This document shows positions 53,128 to 61,611 of a stretch of 64,000 nt of DNA, piece after piece. Source of the DNA: Belnapia mucosa (GTDB lineage Bacteria; Pseudomonadota; Alphaproteobacteria; Acetobacterales; Acetobacteraceae); assembly GCF_016775475.1 (NCBI RefSeq), contig NZ_JAEUXJ010000002.1, positions 534,013-598,012 of the forward strand, in the 5' to 3' direction. The notes beneath the pieces are model-generated. The model saw only the letters and a list, made by a program, of their open reading frames with translations. It searched no databases and had not been told where the DNA came from. Position 1 is the first letter of the stretch. The number at the start of each line of letters is the position of its first letter. Both the position numbers and the translations under genes were made by a program.

Positions 53128-55443
53128 TCAGGCCGCCATCTGCCCCTCCAACACCCGCCAGACCTTCTCCGGCGTCACCGGCATGTCGATGTGCCCGACC
53201 CCGAGCGCATCGCAGACCGCCGAGACGATGGCCGGCGGCGCGCCGCAGGACCCGCCTTCGCCCGCTCCCTTCACGCCGAGATCGTTGTTCGGGCAGGGCA
53301 CCACATGGAAGCCCAGCTCGAAATCCGGCGCATCGGAGGCGCGGGGCATGCAGTAGTCCTGGAAGGTCGCGGTCAGGAACTGGCCGCTCTCCCGGTCATA
53401 GAGCGCATGTTCCAGCAGCGCCTGGCCGATCCCGCTCATGATCCCGCCATGCGACTGGCCATGCACCAGCATCGGGTTGATGACGTTCCCTACGTCGTCC
53501 ACGGCCGCATAGCGCACCAGCGCCACCTGCCCGGTCTCCGGATCGATCTCGACCTCGGCGACATGGCAGCCATTGGGGAAATTGCATTCCGTGTTGCGGG
53601 TATAGAGAAGCTGCTCGTCGAGCCCGGGCGTCTCCCCCTCCGGCGGGGTCTGGGCGAGCTGGTAGACCCGCTCCCAGCCGGCCTGGAGGTCGGTCCCCGC
53701 CACGCGGAAGACGCCGCGGTCGAATTCCACATCCTCCACCGCCGCTTCCAGCAGATGCGCCGCCAGCCGGCGTCCCTTGGCGACCACCAGCTCCGCCGCG
53801 CGGGCGATGGCGACGCCGCCCATCTGCGAGCTGCGCGAGCCACCGGTGCCGTTGCCCTTCTCGACCACATCCGTGTCGCCCTGGACTAGCCGCACCTTCT
53901 CGAACTCGACCCCGAGCCGGTCATGCAGCACCTGGGCATAGGCCGTCTCATGCCCCTGGCCATGGTTGAAGGTGCCGACGGTGACCGAGACGGTGCCGTC
54001 CCGCTCGAACCGCACCCGCGCCCATTCGCTCGGCTGCCCGCCCGAGGCCTCGATGAAATAGCCGAGGCCGATCCCGCGCCGCTTGCCGCGCGCCGCCGCC
54101 TCCGCCCGCCGCGCCGGGAAGCCGTCCCAATCAGCCAGTTGCAGGGCCCGCGCCTGGGTCTCGGCGAAGAGGCCGCTGTCGATGGCGTTGCCGACCACGT
54201 TCACGTAAGGAATCTGCTCCGGCCGAATGTAATTGCGCCGCCGGATCTCCTCCCGCCCCAGGCCCAGCTCCGCCGCGCCCAGGTCGAGCAGCCGTTCCAG
54301 CACATAGGCCTGTTCCGGCCGCCCGGCGCCGCGATAGGCATCGGTCGGCGAGGTATTGGTGAAGACGCAGCTCACCTGCGCATTCAGCGCCTGGATGTCA
54401 TAGACCGTGCCCATGATGCGCCCCCCGGCGACGGTCGGCACCCGCGGCCCGAAATCCTGCAGATAGGCGCCCATGGCGGCGAAGGTGCGGATGGTGGCGC
54501 CGGTGATGCGGCCGGTCTCGTCGAAGCCCATCCGCGCCCGCGTCACATGGTCCCGCCCATGCGGGTCACACACAAACGTCTCGCTGCGGTCGCTGGTCCA
54601 TTTGACCGGCCGCCCGACCTTCCGCGCCGCCCAGAGCACCATGCCGCTTTCGGGGTGGATCTTGCCGCGCAGCCCGAAGCCGCCGCCGACATCGGGCGAG
54701 ACGACCCGCACCTTCTCCTTCGGCACCTTGAGGATCAGCCGCGCCAGCCCGTCCTGCACCCGCATCACGCCCTGGGTCGGCGAATGCAGCGTGTATTGCC
54801 CGCCCGCCCGGTCGTATTCGCCGATTGCGACGCGCGGCTCCATCGGGTTGCCGACCAGGCGGTTGTTGACCAGCTCCAGCTCGACGGTCCTGGCCGCGGC
54901 GGCGAGGCCGGCCTCGGCCTCCGCCTCCCGCCCGCTATCCCAGAGCACGCAGAGATTGCTGCCATTCTCCTCCCAGAGCAGCGGCGCGGCGGGATCGAGC
55001 GCGCCGGCGGTCTCGGTCACGCTGGGGAGGATGTCGTAGTCCACCTCGATCAGCTCGGCGGCGTCCTGCGCCAGGGCCCGCGTCTCCGCCACCACCAGCG
55101 CCACCGGATCGCCGACGAAGCGCACCTTCTCGGTCTGGAGGATCTCGCGCGGGGTCGAGAAGAGCTTGGTGCCGCCCTTGCCCGGCACCTCCACCATCAC
55201 CGGGAAATGCCCGATCCCGTCCTTGGCCGCGTCCAGCCCGGTCAGCACCGCCAGCACGCCCGCCGCCGACAGCGCCTCCACCGTATCGATCGAAAGGATG
55301 CGGGCATGGGCATGGGGGGAGCGCAGGACATAGGCATGGGCCTGACCGGGGCGGTTGATGTCGTCGGTATAGGTGCCGCGCCCGGTCAGCAGCCGAACAT
55401 CCTCCTTGCGCCGCACCGGCTGGCCGATCCCGAATTTGTCCAT
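53128..55443 (-). CDS. Molybdenum hydroxylase large subunit (xanthine dehydrogenase / form II CO dehydrogenase-like)
   Basis: A 771-residue molybdopterin subunit. It opens with GQPVRRKEDVRLLTGRGTYTDD. The Moco loops are SPDVGGGFGLRGKIHPES, and the active-site loop is DAYRGAGRPEQAYVLER, AYRGAGR rather than the VAYRCSFR of true (form I) CO dehydrogenase. The catalytic glutamate is in GVKGAGEGGSCGAPPAI. It hydroxylates an aldehyde or N-heterocycle using water. Partner Fe-S (small) and FAD (medium) subunits, normally adjacent, are not in the window. It is divergent from the two-subunit acyl-CoA dehydrogenase operon. Confidence 0.87.
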   Translation of the reverse strand: MDKFGIGQPVRRKEDVRLLTGRGTYTDDINRPGQAHAYVLRSPHAHARILSIDTVEALSAAGVLAVLTGLDAAKDGIGHFPVMVEVPGKGGTKLFSTPREILQTEKVRFVGDPVALVVAETRALAQDAAELIEVDYDILPSVTETAGALDPAAPLLWEENGSNLCVLWDSGREAEAEAGLAAAARTVELELVNNRLVGNPMEPRVAIGEYDRAGGQYTLHSPTQGVMRVQDGLARLILKVPKEKVRVVSPDVGGGFGLRGKIHPESGMVLWAARKVGRPVKWTSDRSETFVCDPHGRDHVTRARMGFDETGRITGATIRTFAAMGAYLQDFGPRVPTVAGGRIMGTVYDIQALNAQVSCVFTNTSPTDAYRGAGRPEQAYVLERLLDLGAAELGLGREEIRRRNYIRPEQIPYVNVVGNAIDSGLFAETQARALQLADWDGFPARRAEAAARGKRRGIGLGYFIEASGGQPSEWARVRFERDGTVSVTVGTFNHGQGHETAYAQVLHDRLGVEFEKVRLVQGDTDVVEKGNGTGGSRSSQMGGVAIARAAELVVAKGRRLAAHLLEAAVEDVEFDRGVFRVAGTDLQAGWERVYQLAQTPPEGETPGLDEQLLYTRNTECNFPNGCHVAEVEIDPETGQVALVRYAAVDDVGNVINPMLVHGQSHGGIMSGIGQALLEHALYDRESGQFLTATFQDYCMPRASDAPDFELGFHVVPCPNNDLGVKGAGEGGSCGAPPAIVSAVCDALGVGHIDMPVTPEKVWRVLEGQMAA

Positions 55444-55557
55444 GGTGCTGCCCCCTCCGCTTCCCGGCGAGCAAAGCCGGGCCATCTCCCGCTGTCGAGG
55501 GGGGTGGCGCCGCCTGGCATTCTGGGCCACCAAGGACTCCAAGGAGGAAACGGACGC

Positions 55558-56697
55558 ATGGCCGGACTGCAATTCCCGCTGCGGGACACCCCGCCCACTG
55601 CCCCGGCCCTCCGCGCCGAGCTCCGCGCCTTCCTCGCCGAGATAGGGCGCGACTGGCCGCCCATCGTCCCCGCCTATTCCTGGATGGGGTTCGACCGCGA
55701 ATTCTCCCGCGAGGTCGGCAAGCGCGGCTGGATCGGCATGACCTGGCCGAAGGCCTATGGCGGAGGTGAGCGCACCGCCCTCGAGCGCTATGTCGTGCTG
55801 GAGGAGATGCTCGCCGTCGGCGCCCCGGTCGGCGCCCACTGGATCGGCGACCGGCAATCCGGCCCCCTCATCCTCCGCCTCGGGACGGAGGAGCAGCGGC
55901 GCGAATTCCTCCCCCGTATCGTCTCCGGCGAGCTGGCCTTTGCCATCGGCCTCTCCGAGCCCGACAGCGGCTCCGACCTCGCCAGCCTCCGCACCCGGGC
56001 GGAGAAGGTGCCGGGCGGCTGGAAGGTGAATGGCCGCAAGGTCTGGACCAGCAGCGCCCATTGCTGCGACTTCATGATCGCCCTGCTCCGCACCGCCCCG
56101 GCGCCCGACCCGAAGGCGAAGCACCAGGGCCTCAGCCAGTTCCTGGTCGATCTGCGCAGCTCCGGCCTCTCGATCCGGCCGATCCTCGACCTCGTCGGGC
56201 AGGACGGGTTCAACGAAATCACCTTCGACGATGTCTTCGTCCCCGACAGCCTGCTGGTCGGGCAGGAGGGCAATGGCTGGGAACAGGCCACCGCCGAGCT
56301 GGCCTTCGAGCGGGCCGGGCCGGAACGCTACCTCTCCTCGCTTCCCCTGCTGACCGAGGCGCTCGACGACCTCCGCGCCGAGCCGGCGGCGCCCGAGGCG
56401 GCCGGCCGGCTGCTCGCCCGCGCCAGCACCTTGCGGCAGATGTCCCTCTCGGTCGCCGGCATGCTGCAGGACGGGCATACCCCCGCCCGCGAGGCCGCGC
56501 TGGTGAAGGATGCCGGCAATGACTTCGAGCAGGCCCTGCCGGAGACCATCCGGCGCCTGATCGACCCCACCCGCACGCCGCCGCAGGTGCTGGAGATGCT
56601 CGGCCTGATGACCATGGTCGCCCGCAGCTACTCCTTGCGCGGCGGCACCCGTGAGATCCTGCGTGGCATCATCGCCCGCCAGCTGGGGCTCCGCTGA
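55558..56697 (+). CDS. Acyl-CoA dehydrogenase, first subunit of a probable heteromeric pair
   Basis: A 379-residue flavoenzyme. Family blocks are GMTWPKAYGGGERTALERYVVLEE, FAIGLSEPDSGSDLASLRT, WKVNGRKVWTSSAH and YSLRGGTREILRGIIARQLGL. A textbook ribosome-binding site (AAGGAGGAAAC) precedes the ATG. Its stop is followed after one base by the next gene. The two consecutive acyl-CoA dehydrogenase genes of unequal size, then a crotonase, resemble heteromeric enzymes for dicarboxylate or branched/cyclic side chains (PimCD-like or FadE pairs). A 924-codon frame overlapping the start region on this strand is antisense shadow. Confidence 0.88.
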   Translation: MAGLQFPLRDTPPTAPALRAELRAFLAEIGRDWPPIVPAYSWMGFDREFSREVGKRGWIGMTWPKAYGGGERTALERYVVLEEMLAVGAPVGAHWIGDRQSGPLILRLGTEEQRREFLPRIVSGELAFAIGLSEPDSGSDLASLRTRAEKVPGGWKVNGRKVWTSSAHCCDFMIALLRTAPAPDPKAKHQGLSQFLVDLRSSGLSIRPILDLVGQDGFNEITFDDVFVPDSLLVGQEGNGWEQATAELAFERAGPERYLSSLPLLTEALDDLRAEPAAPEAAGRLLARASTLRQMSLSVAGMLQDGHTPAREAALVKDAGNDFEQALPETIRRLIDPTRTPPQVLEMLGLMTMVARSYSLRGGTREILRGIIARQLGLR

Positions 56698-56698
56698 G

Positions 56699-57703
56699 AT
56701 GAGCGATATCCGCGAGATGCTGGTGGAGCAGGTGGACCGCCTGCTCGCCGACCGCTCCGAGCCCGCCACCCTCCGTGCTGCCGAGGCCGGGACCTGGCCG
56801 CAAGCCCTTTGGGACGAGGCGGAGGCGCTGGGACTGCCGCTGGCTCTCGTCCCGGAGGAGCAGGGCGGCGTCGGCCTCGGCTGGGGTGATGCCGCGGCGC
56901 TCTGGCAGGTGCTCGGCCGCCATGCGGCGCCGCTGCCGCTCGGCGAGAGCATGGCCGCTGCCGGTCTGCTGGCCGGCGCGGGCATAACTCCGCCCGCCGG
57001 CTTCATCGGCCTCGGCCTGCCCGGCGAGCCCGTCGCCTGGGGCCGCCGTGCCGCCCATCTGGCCCTCGCCCCGGGCGGGGAGGTGGCGCTGCACGCGCCA
57101 TCCGGCTGGCAGGAGGGCAGGGGGCCGATCGCCCGCGAGCCGGCCGACCGGCCGGTCCTGGCCGCGCCGCTGGCCGAGGGCAGGCTCCCCGCCGCCTATG
57201 GCCCGGACGCCGCGCTGCTCGCCGGCGCCTTGCTGAACGCCGCCCGCATCGCCGGCGCGCTGGAGGCGGTGCTCGACATGACGGTCGAGTATGCGAATAC
57301 CCGCAAGCAATTCGGCCGTGCCATCGGCGGCTTCCAGGCGGTGCAGCAGCTCCTCGCCCGCTGCGCCGGGGAGGTGGCGGCGGCCGGCGTCGCCGTCGCC
57401 AATGCCGGCCGCGCCGCCGATCGCCGCGGCCTCGCCGGCGCCGAATTCGAGATCGCCGCCGCCAAGGTCGTCGCCGGCGAGGCCGGCGGCACCGGCGCCG
57501 AGATCGTGCACCAGGTCCACGCCGCCATCGGCTTCACCGACGAGCACCCGCTTCACCTCTTCACCCGCCGCATCTGGGCCTGGCGCGACGGCGCCGGGCC
57601 GGAGCGGCTCTGGGCCCGCCGCATCGGCGATGCCGCGCTCGCTCGCGGCGGCGCGCATCTCTGGGCCGACCTCACCAGCCGCGACGAGGAACCCGCCGCA
57701 TGA
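56699..57703 (+). CDS. Acyl-CoA dehydrogenase, second subunit of a probable heteromeric pair
   Basis: A 334-residue acyl-CoA dehydrogenase-fold protein, shorter than its partner and poor in the central FAD-contacting strand. The N-terminal domain ends in PEEQGGVGLGWGDAAALW. YANTRKQFGRAIGGFQAVQQLLA is the C-terminal helical motif, and VHAAIGFTDEHPLHLFTRRIWAWRD matches the H-G-X-I-G-F-T-X-E-H block of small subunits. It starts 1 base after the first subunit's stop (TGAGATG) and overlaps the hydratase by ATGA. I infer it forms an active site with the first subunit. Confidence 0.85.
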   Translation: MSDIREMLVEQVDRLLADRSEPATLRAAEAGTWPQALWDEAEALGLPLALVPEEQGGVGLGWGDAAALWQVLGRHAAPLPLGESMAAAGLLAGAGITPPAGFIGLGLPGEPVAWGRRAAHLALAPGGEVALHAPSGWQEGRGPIAREPADRPVLAAPLAEGRLPAAYGPDAALLAGALLNAARIAGALEAVLDMTVEYANTRKQFGRAIGGFQAVQQLLARCAGEVAAAGVAVANAGRAADRRGLAGAEFEIAAAKVVAGEAGGTGAEIVHQVHAAIGFTDEHPLHLFTRRIWAWRDGAGPERLWARRIGDAALARGGAHLWADLTSRDEEPAA

Positions 57704-58500
57704 CCGACTACGTCAAGTACGAACAGGATGGCCCGATCGTCACCCTGACCCTCAACGCGCCGGAGAAGCGCAACGCCATCTCCACCTTCGCCGATTGCGA
57801 CGACGTCGTCGCCGCCCTCCACCGCATCAACCGCGACCGCTCGGTCCGGGCCGTTATCCTCACCGGCGCCGGCACCGCCTTCTGCGCCGGCGGCGACCTC
57901 AAGGCCATGCGCGACCGGCGTGGCATCCTCGAGGGCAGCCACGCCGATGTCCGCGAGAATTACCGCCGCGGCGTCCAGGCCATGGCCAACGCCCTCTACG
58001 ATTGCGACGCCCCCACCATCGCCGCGGTGAACGGCCCGGCCATCGGCCTCGGCCTCGACGTCGCCTGCATGTGCGACATCCGCATCGCCTCCGACAAGGC
58101 GAGCTTCGCCGAAAGCTTCGTCAAGGTCGGCATCGTCCCCGGCGATGGCGGCGCCTGGCTGCTGCCGCGCGTCGTCGGCATGTCCGTCGCCGCCGAAATG
58201 AGCTTCACCGGCGACCTGCTGAGCCCGCAGGAGGCGAAGGAGGTCCGCCTCGTCTCCAAGGTCGTCCCCCATAAGGAGCTGATGGCCGCCGCCGGCGCGC
58301 TCGCCGCCCGCATCGCCGCCAACCCGCCCGAGATGGTGCGGATGACCAAGAAGCTGCTGCGCGAGGGCCAGCACACCCGCCTCTCGACACTCTTGGAAAT
58401 GTCCGCCGCCTTCCAGGCCCTGGCGCACACGACCGAGGACCACAAGGAAGCGGTGAACGCCATGCTGGAGAAGCGGAAGCCGAGCTTCACCGGGCGGTAG
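57700..58500 (+). CDS. Enoyl-CoA hydratase family protein
   Basis: A 266-residue crotonase. AFCAGGDLKAMRD and AAVNGPAIGLGLDVACMCDIRIA make the oxyanion hole. The first catalytic glutamate is aspartate (GLGLDVAC) and the second is SFVKVGIVPGDGG (Lys in the place of Glu), so acid/base chemistry may differ from classical hydratase. ATGA overlap with the upstream subunit shows co-translation. Probably acts on the product of the acyl-CoA dehydrogenase pair. Confidence 0.85.
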   Translation: MTDYVKYEQDGPIVTLTLNAPEKRNAISTFADCDDVVAALHRINRDRSVRAVILTGAGTAFCAGGDLKAMRDRRGILEGSHADVRENYRRGVQAMANALYDCDAPTIAAVNGPAIGLGLDVACMCDIRIASDKASFAESFVKVGIVPGDGGAWLLPRVVGMSVAAEMSFTGDLLSPQEAKEVRLVSKVVPHKELMAAAGALAARIAANPPEMVRMTKKLLREGQHTRLSTLLEMSAAFQALAHTTEDHKEAVNAMLEKRKPSFTGR

Positions 58501-58584
58501 CCGCCCCGCCGGGCGCGCCGGAACTCGGGAGCCGGCGCGGCCTTCGCGCGTTGCCGAGGCACACCCGAGCCAAGGCGCGCCCCG

Positions 58585-58986
58585 ATGGATCACCTTTCCG
58601 AGATGCTTCGCAGCCAGCCCCATCAGCCCTCGGCGATGGAGGCGATCCAGCGCTGCATCGAGGCCTGCACCGACTGCGCCCAGATCTGCACCAGCTGCGC
58701 CGATGCCTGCCTGTCCGAGCGTGACCCGGCCAAGCTGGTCTACTGCATCCGCCTCGACCTCGATTGCGCCGATCTCTGCGCCGCGACCGGCCGGATCATC
58801 GGCCGGCTGACCAAGCCCAACCGGGCCCTGACCGAGGCGGCGCTGGAAGCCTGCATCGTCGCCTGCGGCGCCTGCGCCGATGAGTGCCGCGAGCATGCCG
58901 AGATGCATGCCCATTGCCGCGTCTGCGCCGAGGCCTGCGACGCCTGCGCCGCCGCCTGCCAATCCCTGCTCGAAGCGATGAGGTGA
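58585..58986 (+). CDS. csp3: Csp-type four-helix bundle copper-storage protein
   Basis: A 133-residue protein with 18 cysteines, spaced mostly by three or four residues along four helices (CIEACTDCAQICTSCADAC, CIRLDLDCADLC, CIVACGACADEC, HCRVCAEACDACAAAC). This is the DUF326-like Csp family, which store many Cu(I) ions inside a helical bundle. There is no signal peptide, so it is the cytosolic Csp3 type, which I recall also has 18 cysteines. It is 3 bases before the DUF6496 gene, so both may be expressed together. Confidence 0.88.
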   Translation: MDHLSEMLRSQPHQPSAMEAIQRCIEACTDCAQICTSCADACLSERDPAKLVYCIRLDLDCADLCAATGRIIGRLTKPNRALTEAALEACIVACGACADECREHAEMHAHCRVCAEACDACAAACQSLLEAMR

Positions 58987-58989
58987 GAG

Positions 58990-59310
58990 ATGGCCAGCAA
59001 GCAGTCCCGTCCGCAGCGCGAGACGGTCGAGAGGGTGATGCGCGAGTTCAAGGAAGGGGAGCTGGAGACCAGCCGCGGCACGCCCGTCCGCTCCCAACGC
59101 CAGGCCGTTGCCATCGCGTTGCATGAGGCGGGCGCCTCCCGCGACGAGAGCCCGGCCCGCAACCGCCGGAATCTCCGCCGTACCAAGGCAAACGAAAGCA
59201 TGGCGGGGCAGAGCAAGGCCGAGCTCTATGCCGAGGCGAAGCGGCGGGGCATATCCGGCCGTTCCGGCATGGATAAGGCGGCGCTGATCCGGGCACTCAA
59301 CGCGCATTAG
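58990..59310 (+). CDS. DUF6496 protein with SAP/Rho-N-like C-terminus
   Basis: A 106-residue basic protein. VERVMREFKEGELETSRGTPVRSQRQAVAIALHEAG is the DUF6496 core. The tail KAELYAEAKRRGISGRSGMDKAALIRALNAH resembles the SAP/Rho-N helix-turn-helix that binds nucleic acid. It may be a small stress-related DNA-binding protein. It starts 3 bases after csp. Confidence 0.78.
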   Translation: MASKQSRPQRETVERVMREFKEGELETSRGTPVRSQRQAVAIALHEAGASRDESPARNRRNLRRTKANESMAGQSKAELYAEAKRRGISGRSGMDKAALIRALNAH

Positions 59311-59364
59311 CCGACCCCGCAGGGTGGGTGCTAGGCTCCGGTCTCCGCAAGCGGAGAGCCGACG

Positions 59365-59826
59365 ATGTCCGACGCCAAGCTCGCCCCCAACCTGCCGCAA
59401 TGGATGCTCGACCACGCCAACCGCTACCTGTCCAGCGGCGGCACCGAGGGGCATGACTACAAGATCGCGCCCCCCGGCTATGGCGAGATGGTGGTTCCCG
59501 CCCTGCTGCTGACGACCACCGGCCGCAAGTCCGGCGAGCGCTACATCTTCCCGCTGTTCTACGGGAAGACCGGCAACAGCTACATCATCGTCGCCTCGAA
59601 GGGCGGGGCGCCGGAGCATCCCGGCTGGTATCGCAACCTCCTCGCCCATCCCGAGGCCGAGATCCAGGTCGCCACGCAGAAGCTCAAGGTGCGCGCCCGC
59701 ACCACCAGCGGCGAGGAGCGCGAGCGGCTCTGGAAGCTCGCCCTGGGCTTCTGGCCGCCCTATGCCGACTACGCGAAGAAGACCGACCGGGAGATCCCGG
59801 TGGTCGTCCTCGATCCGGCGGGCTAG
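59365..59826 (+). CDS. Deazaflavin-dependent nitroreductase family protein (DDN-like)
   Basis: A 153-residue split-barrel protein. LLLTTTGRKSGERYIFPLFYGK and YIIVASKGGAPEHPGWYRNLLAHPEAEIQV are the hallmark blocks of the F420-binding DDN family (T-T-G-R-K-S-G and G-G-X-X-X-X-P-X-W-Y-X-N-L). In actinobacteria such proteins use coenzyme F420. In this organism F420 synthesis is not shown in the window, so FMN or another flavin could be used. It overlaps the antisense end of asd by 4 bases. Confidence 0.82.
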   Translation: MSDAKLAPNLPQWMLDHANRYLSSGGTEGHDYKIAPPGYGEMVVPALLLTTTGRKSGERYIFPLFYGKTGNSYIIVASKGGAPEHPGWYRNLLAHPEAEIQVATQKLKVRARTTSGEERERLWKLALGFWPPYADYAKKTDREIPVVVLDPAG

Positions 59827-60848
59827 CGCCCCTCCAGCAGCCCCTGCGCCACCGCCAGCTCCGCGATCTGCACGGCGTTCAGCGCCGCGCCCTTGCGGAG
59901 ATTGTCGGCCACGCACCAGAAGGCGAGGCCATGCGGCACGGTCGGGTCGGCACGCAGCCGGCTGACGAAGACCGCATCCTCGCCCGCTGCCTCGGCCGGC
60001 GTGACGTAGCCGCCATCCTCGCGCTTGTCGACGAGCTGCACCCCCGGCGCGTCGCGCAGGACCTCGGTGGCCTGCTCGACCGTGATCGGCACTTCGAATT
60101 CCACATGCACCGCTTCGGCATGGCCGATGAAGACGGGCACCCGGACGCAGGTCGCCACCACCGCGATATCGGGGTCGAGGATCTTCCGCGTCTCGACCGC
60201 CATCTTCCACTCCTCCTTCGTCGCCCCGTCATCCATGAAGCGGTCGATATGGGGGATGCAGTTGAAGGCGATGGGCTTGGTGAACTGCTCGGGCGTGGTC
60301 GCGTCGTTCACATAGATGGCGCGGGTCTGGTTGAAGAGCTCATCCATGCCCTCCTTCCCCGCGCCGCTGACCGACTGGTAGGTCGCCACCACCACGCGGC
60401 GGATGCGGGCCAGGTCGTGCAGCGGCTTCAGCGCCAGCACCATCTGGATGGTCGAGCAATTGGGGTTGGCGATGATCCCCCGCTTCGCCCCGCGCCGCAG
60501 CGCCTGCGGATTGACCTCCGGCACCACCAGCGGCACATCGGGCTCCATGCGGAACTGGCTGGTATTGTCGATGACGAGGCAGCCCGCCGCCGCCGCCCGC
60601 GGCGCCTGCACCGCCGAGATCGCCGCACCGGGCGAGAACAGGGCGATGGAGGTCCCCTTGAAGTCGAAGCGCTCCAGGCTCTGCACCTTGAGGACGGTGC
60701 GGTCCCCGTAGGAAAGCTCGGTCCCGACCGAGCGCGCCGAGGCCAGCGCCACCACCTCGCTCACCGGGAAGTCCCGCTCCGCCAGCGTCTTCAGGATCTC
60801 CCGCCCCACCGCGCCGGTGGCGCCGGCGACTGCGACCTTCATGCCCAT
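59823..60848 (-). CDS. asd: Aspartate-semialdehyde dehydrogenase
   Basis: A 341-residue enzyme that reduces beta-aspartyl phosphate to aspartate semialdehyde for lysine, threonine, methionine and diaminopimelate synthesis. The NADP loop is VAVAGATGAVGREIL, the catalytic cysteine is C131 in ANPNCSTIQM, and QSVSGAGKEGMDEL is the family motif. The ATG at 60848 has GGGAGCG upstream. It ends 4 bases inside the convergent DDN gene. Normal length. Confidence 0.95.
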   Translation of the reverse strand: MGMKVAVAGATGAVGREILKTLAERDFPVSEVVALASARSVGTELSYGDRTVLKVQSLERFDFKGTSIALFSPGAAISAVQAPRAAAAGCLVIDNTSQFRMEPDVPLVVPEVNPQALRRGAKRGIIANPNCSTIQMVLALKPLHDLARIRRVVVATYQSVSGAGKEGMDELFNQTRAIYVNDATTPEQFTKPIAFNCIPHIDRFMDDGATKEEWKMAVETRKILDPDIAVVATCVRVPVFIGHAEAVHVEFEVPITVEQATEVLRDAPGVQLVDKREDGGYVTPAEAAGEDAVFVSRLRADPTVPHGLAFWCVADNLRKGAALNAVQIAELAVAQGLLEGR

Positions 60849-60988
60849 GCTGCGCTCCCATTCCAGCCCCCTTGCATGGGCCCGATGCGCAGCGTGTTCA
60901 AGGAAGCGGGCGCTTTCGGGGGCGGATGGCTTGTGCGCTAGGCTGCGGTGCCTACCTTCCAGACACCCAATCTGAGACGGAGACAGCC

Positions 60989-61219
60989 ATGTTCATGCGT
61001 GCCGCCGCGACCGCCACGACGGCCGGAATGGTCTTCGCGAGCCTTGCCTTCCTGACCGGCGTCGGCGTCGGCGCTGCCGCCATCGGCGGGGCCTGCCTCG
61101 CCCGCCAGGCGATGAAGCAGCGCAACAGCTGGCGCGACGAGGATGCGGGCGCGAGCGTATCCGCCACCGATGCGATGCCGGATGAAGGCGAGGCGATGCC
61201 GGGCGCCAATCCCATTTAG
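60989..61219 (+). CDS. Small membrane-anchored hypothetical protein
   Basis: A 76-residue protein. The first 45 residues form one hydrophobic, Ala/Gly-rich helix (MVFASLAFLTGVGVGAAAIGG). A short charged tail (QRNSWRDEDAG) follows. It resembles no family I know, and may be an orphan inner-membrane protein. The ATG at 60989 has GACGGAGACAG upstream, and the upstream frame is shadow. Ends 4 bases inside the convergent RidA-like gene. Confidence 0.6.
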   Translation: MFMRAAATATTAGMVFASLAFLTGVGVGAAAIGGACLARQAMKQRNSWRDEDAGASVSATDAMPDEGEAMPGANPI

Positions 61220-61611
61220 TCGGGAACGAGGGCGGTTGCCTCGATCTCGACCCGCGCCTCGGGCTCGACCAGCGCCACCACCTGCACCAGCGTCATGGCC
61301 GGGAAATGCCGGCCCATGACGGCGCGGTAGATGGGCCCGAGCGCCCGGAGGCTGTCCCGGTATTCCGCCATGTCGGTGACGTACCAGGTCAGCCGCCCGA
61401 TATGCTCCGGCCCGCCCCCCGCCTCGGCCAGGACGGCGAGGATGTTGCGCAGCGCCTGCTCCACCTGGCCGAGGAAGCCCTCGGCCATGCGGCCCCCTGC
61501 ATCCCAGCCGATCTGGCCGCCGAGGAGCACGGTCCGCCCGCGCCCGGCCATGCCATTCGCATAGCCTTTGGGTTGCGGCCAGCCCGGCGGCAGAAGGGTT
61601 TCGAGGCTCAC
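61216..61611 (-). CDS. RidA/YjgF-family protein lacking the usual arginine
   Basis: A 131-residue RidA-fold protein. LLGGQIGWDAGGR and VEQALRNILAVLAEAGG are family blocks. In canonical enamine/imine deaminases FPARSCV holds the substrate-binding arginine, but here it reads FPAMTLV, so the Arg is Met. Rid subfamilies without this Arg are known and lack classic deaminase activity. The stop of the downstream-of-it gene order is such that its ATG (61611) overlaps the stop of the aryl-CoA ligase (61608) by ATGA. It is therefore coupled to a CoA ligase for 2-aminobenzoate- or salicylate-like acids. Confidence 0.83.
   Translation of the reverse strand: MSLETLLPPGWPQPKGYANGMAGRGRTVLLGGQIGWDAGGRMAEGFLGQVEQALRNILAVLAEAGGGPEHIGRLTWYVTDMAEYRDSLRALGPIYRAVMGRHFPAMTLVQVVALVEPEARVEIEATALVPD

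Noticed and set aside
53128..55443. Carbon monoxide dehydrogenase large subunit (coxL form I)
   Set aside because: The diagnostic VAYRCSFR loop is absent; the loop reads AYRGAGR.
53923..55557. Long + strand frame preceding the acyl-CoA dehydrogenase
   Set aside because: Antisense to the molybdenum hydroxylase, whose active-site motifs are clear; only the part from 55558 is a real gene.
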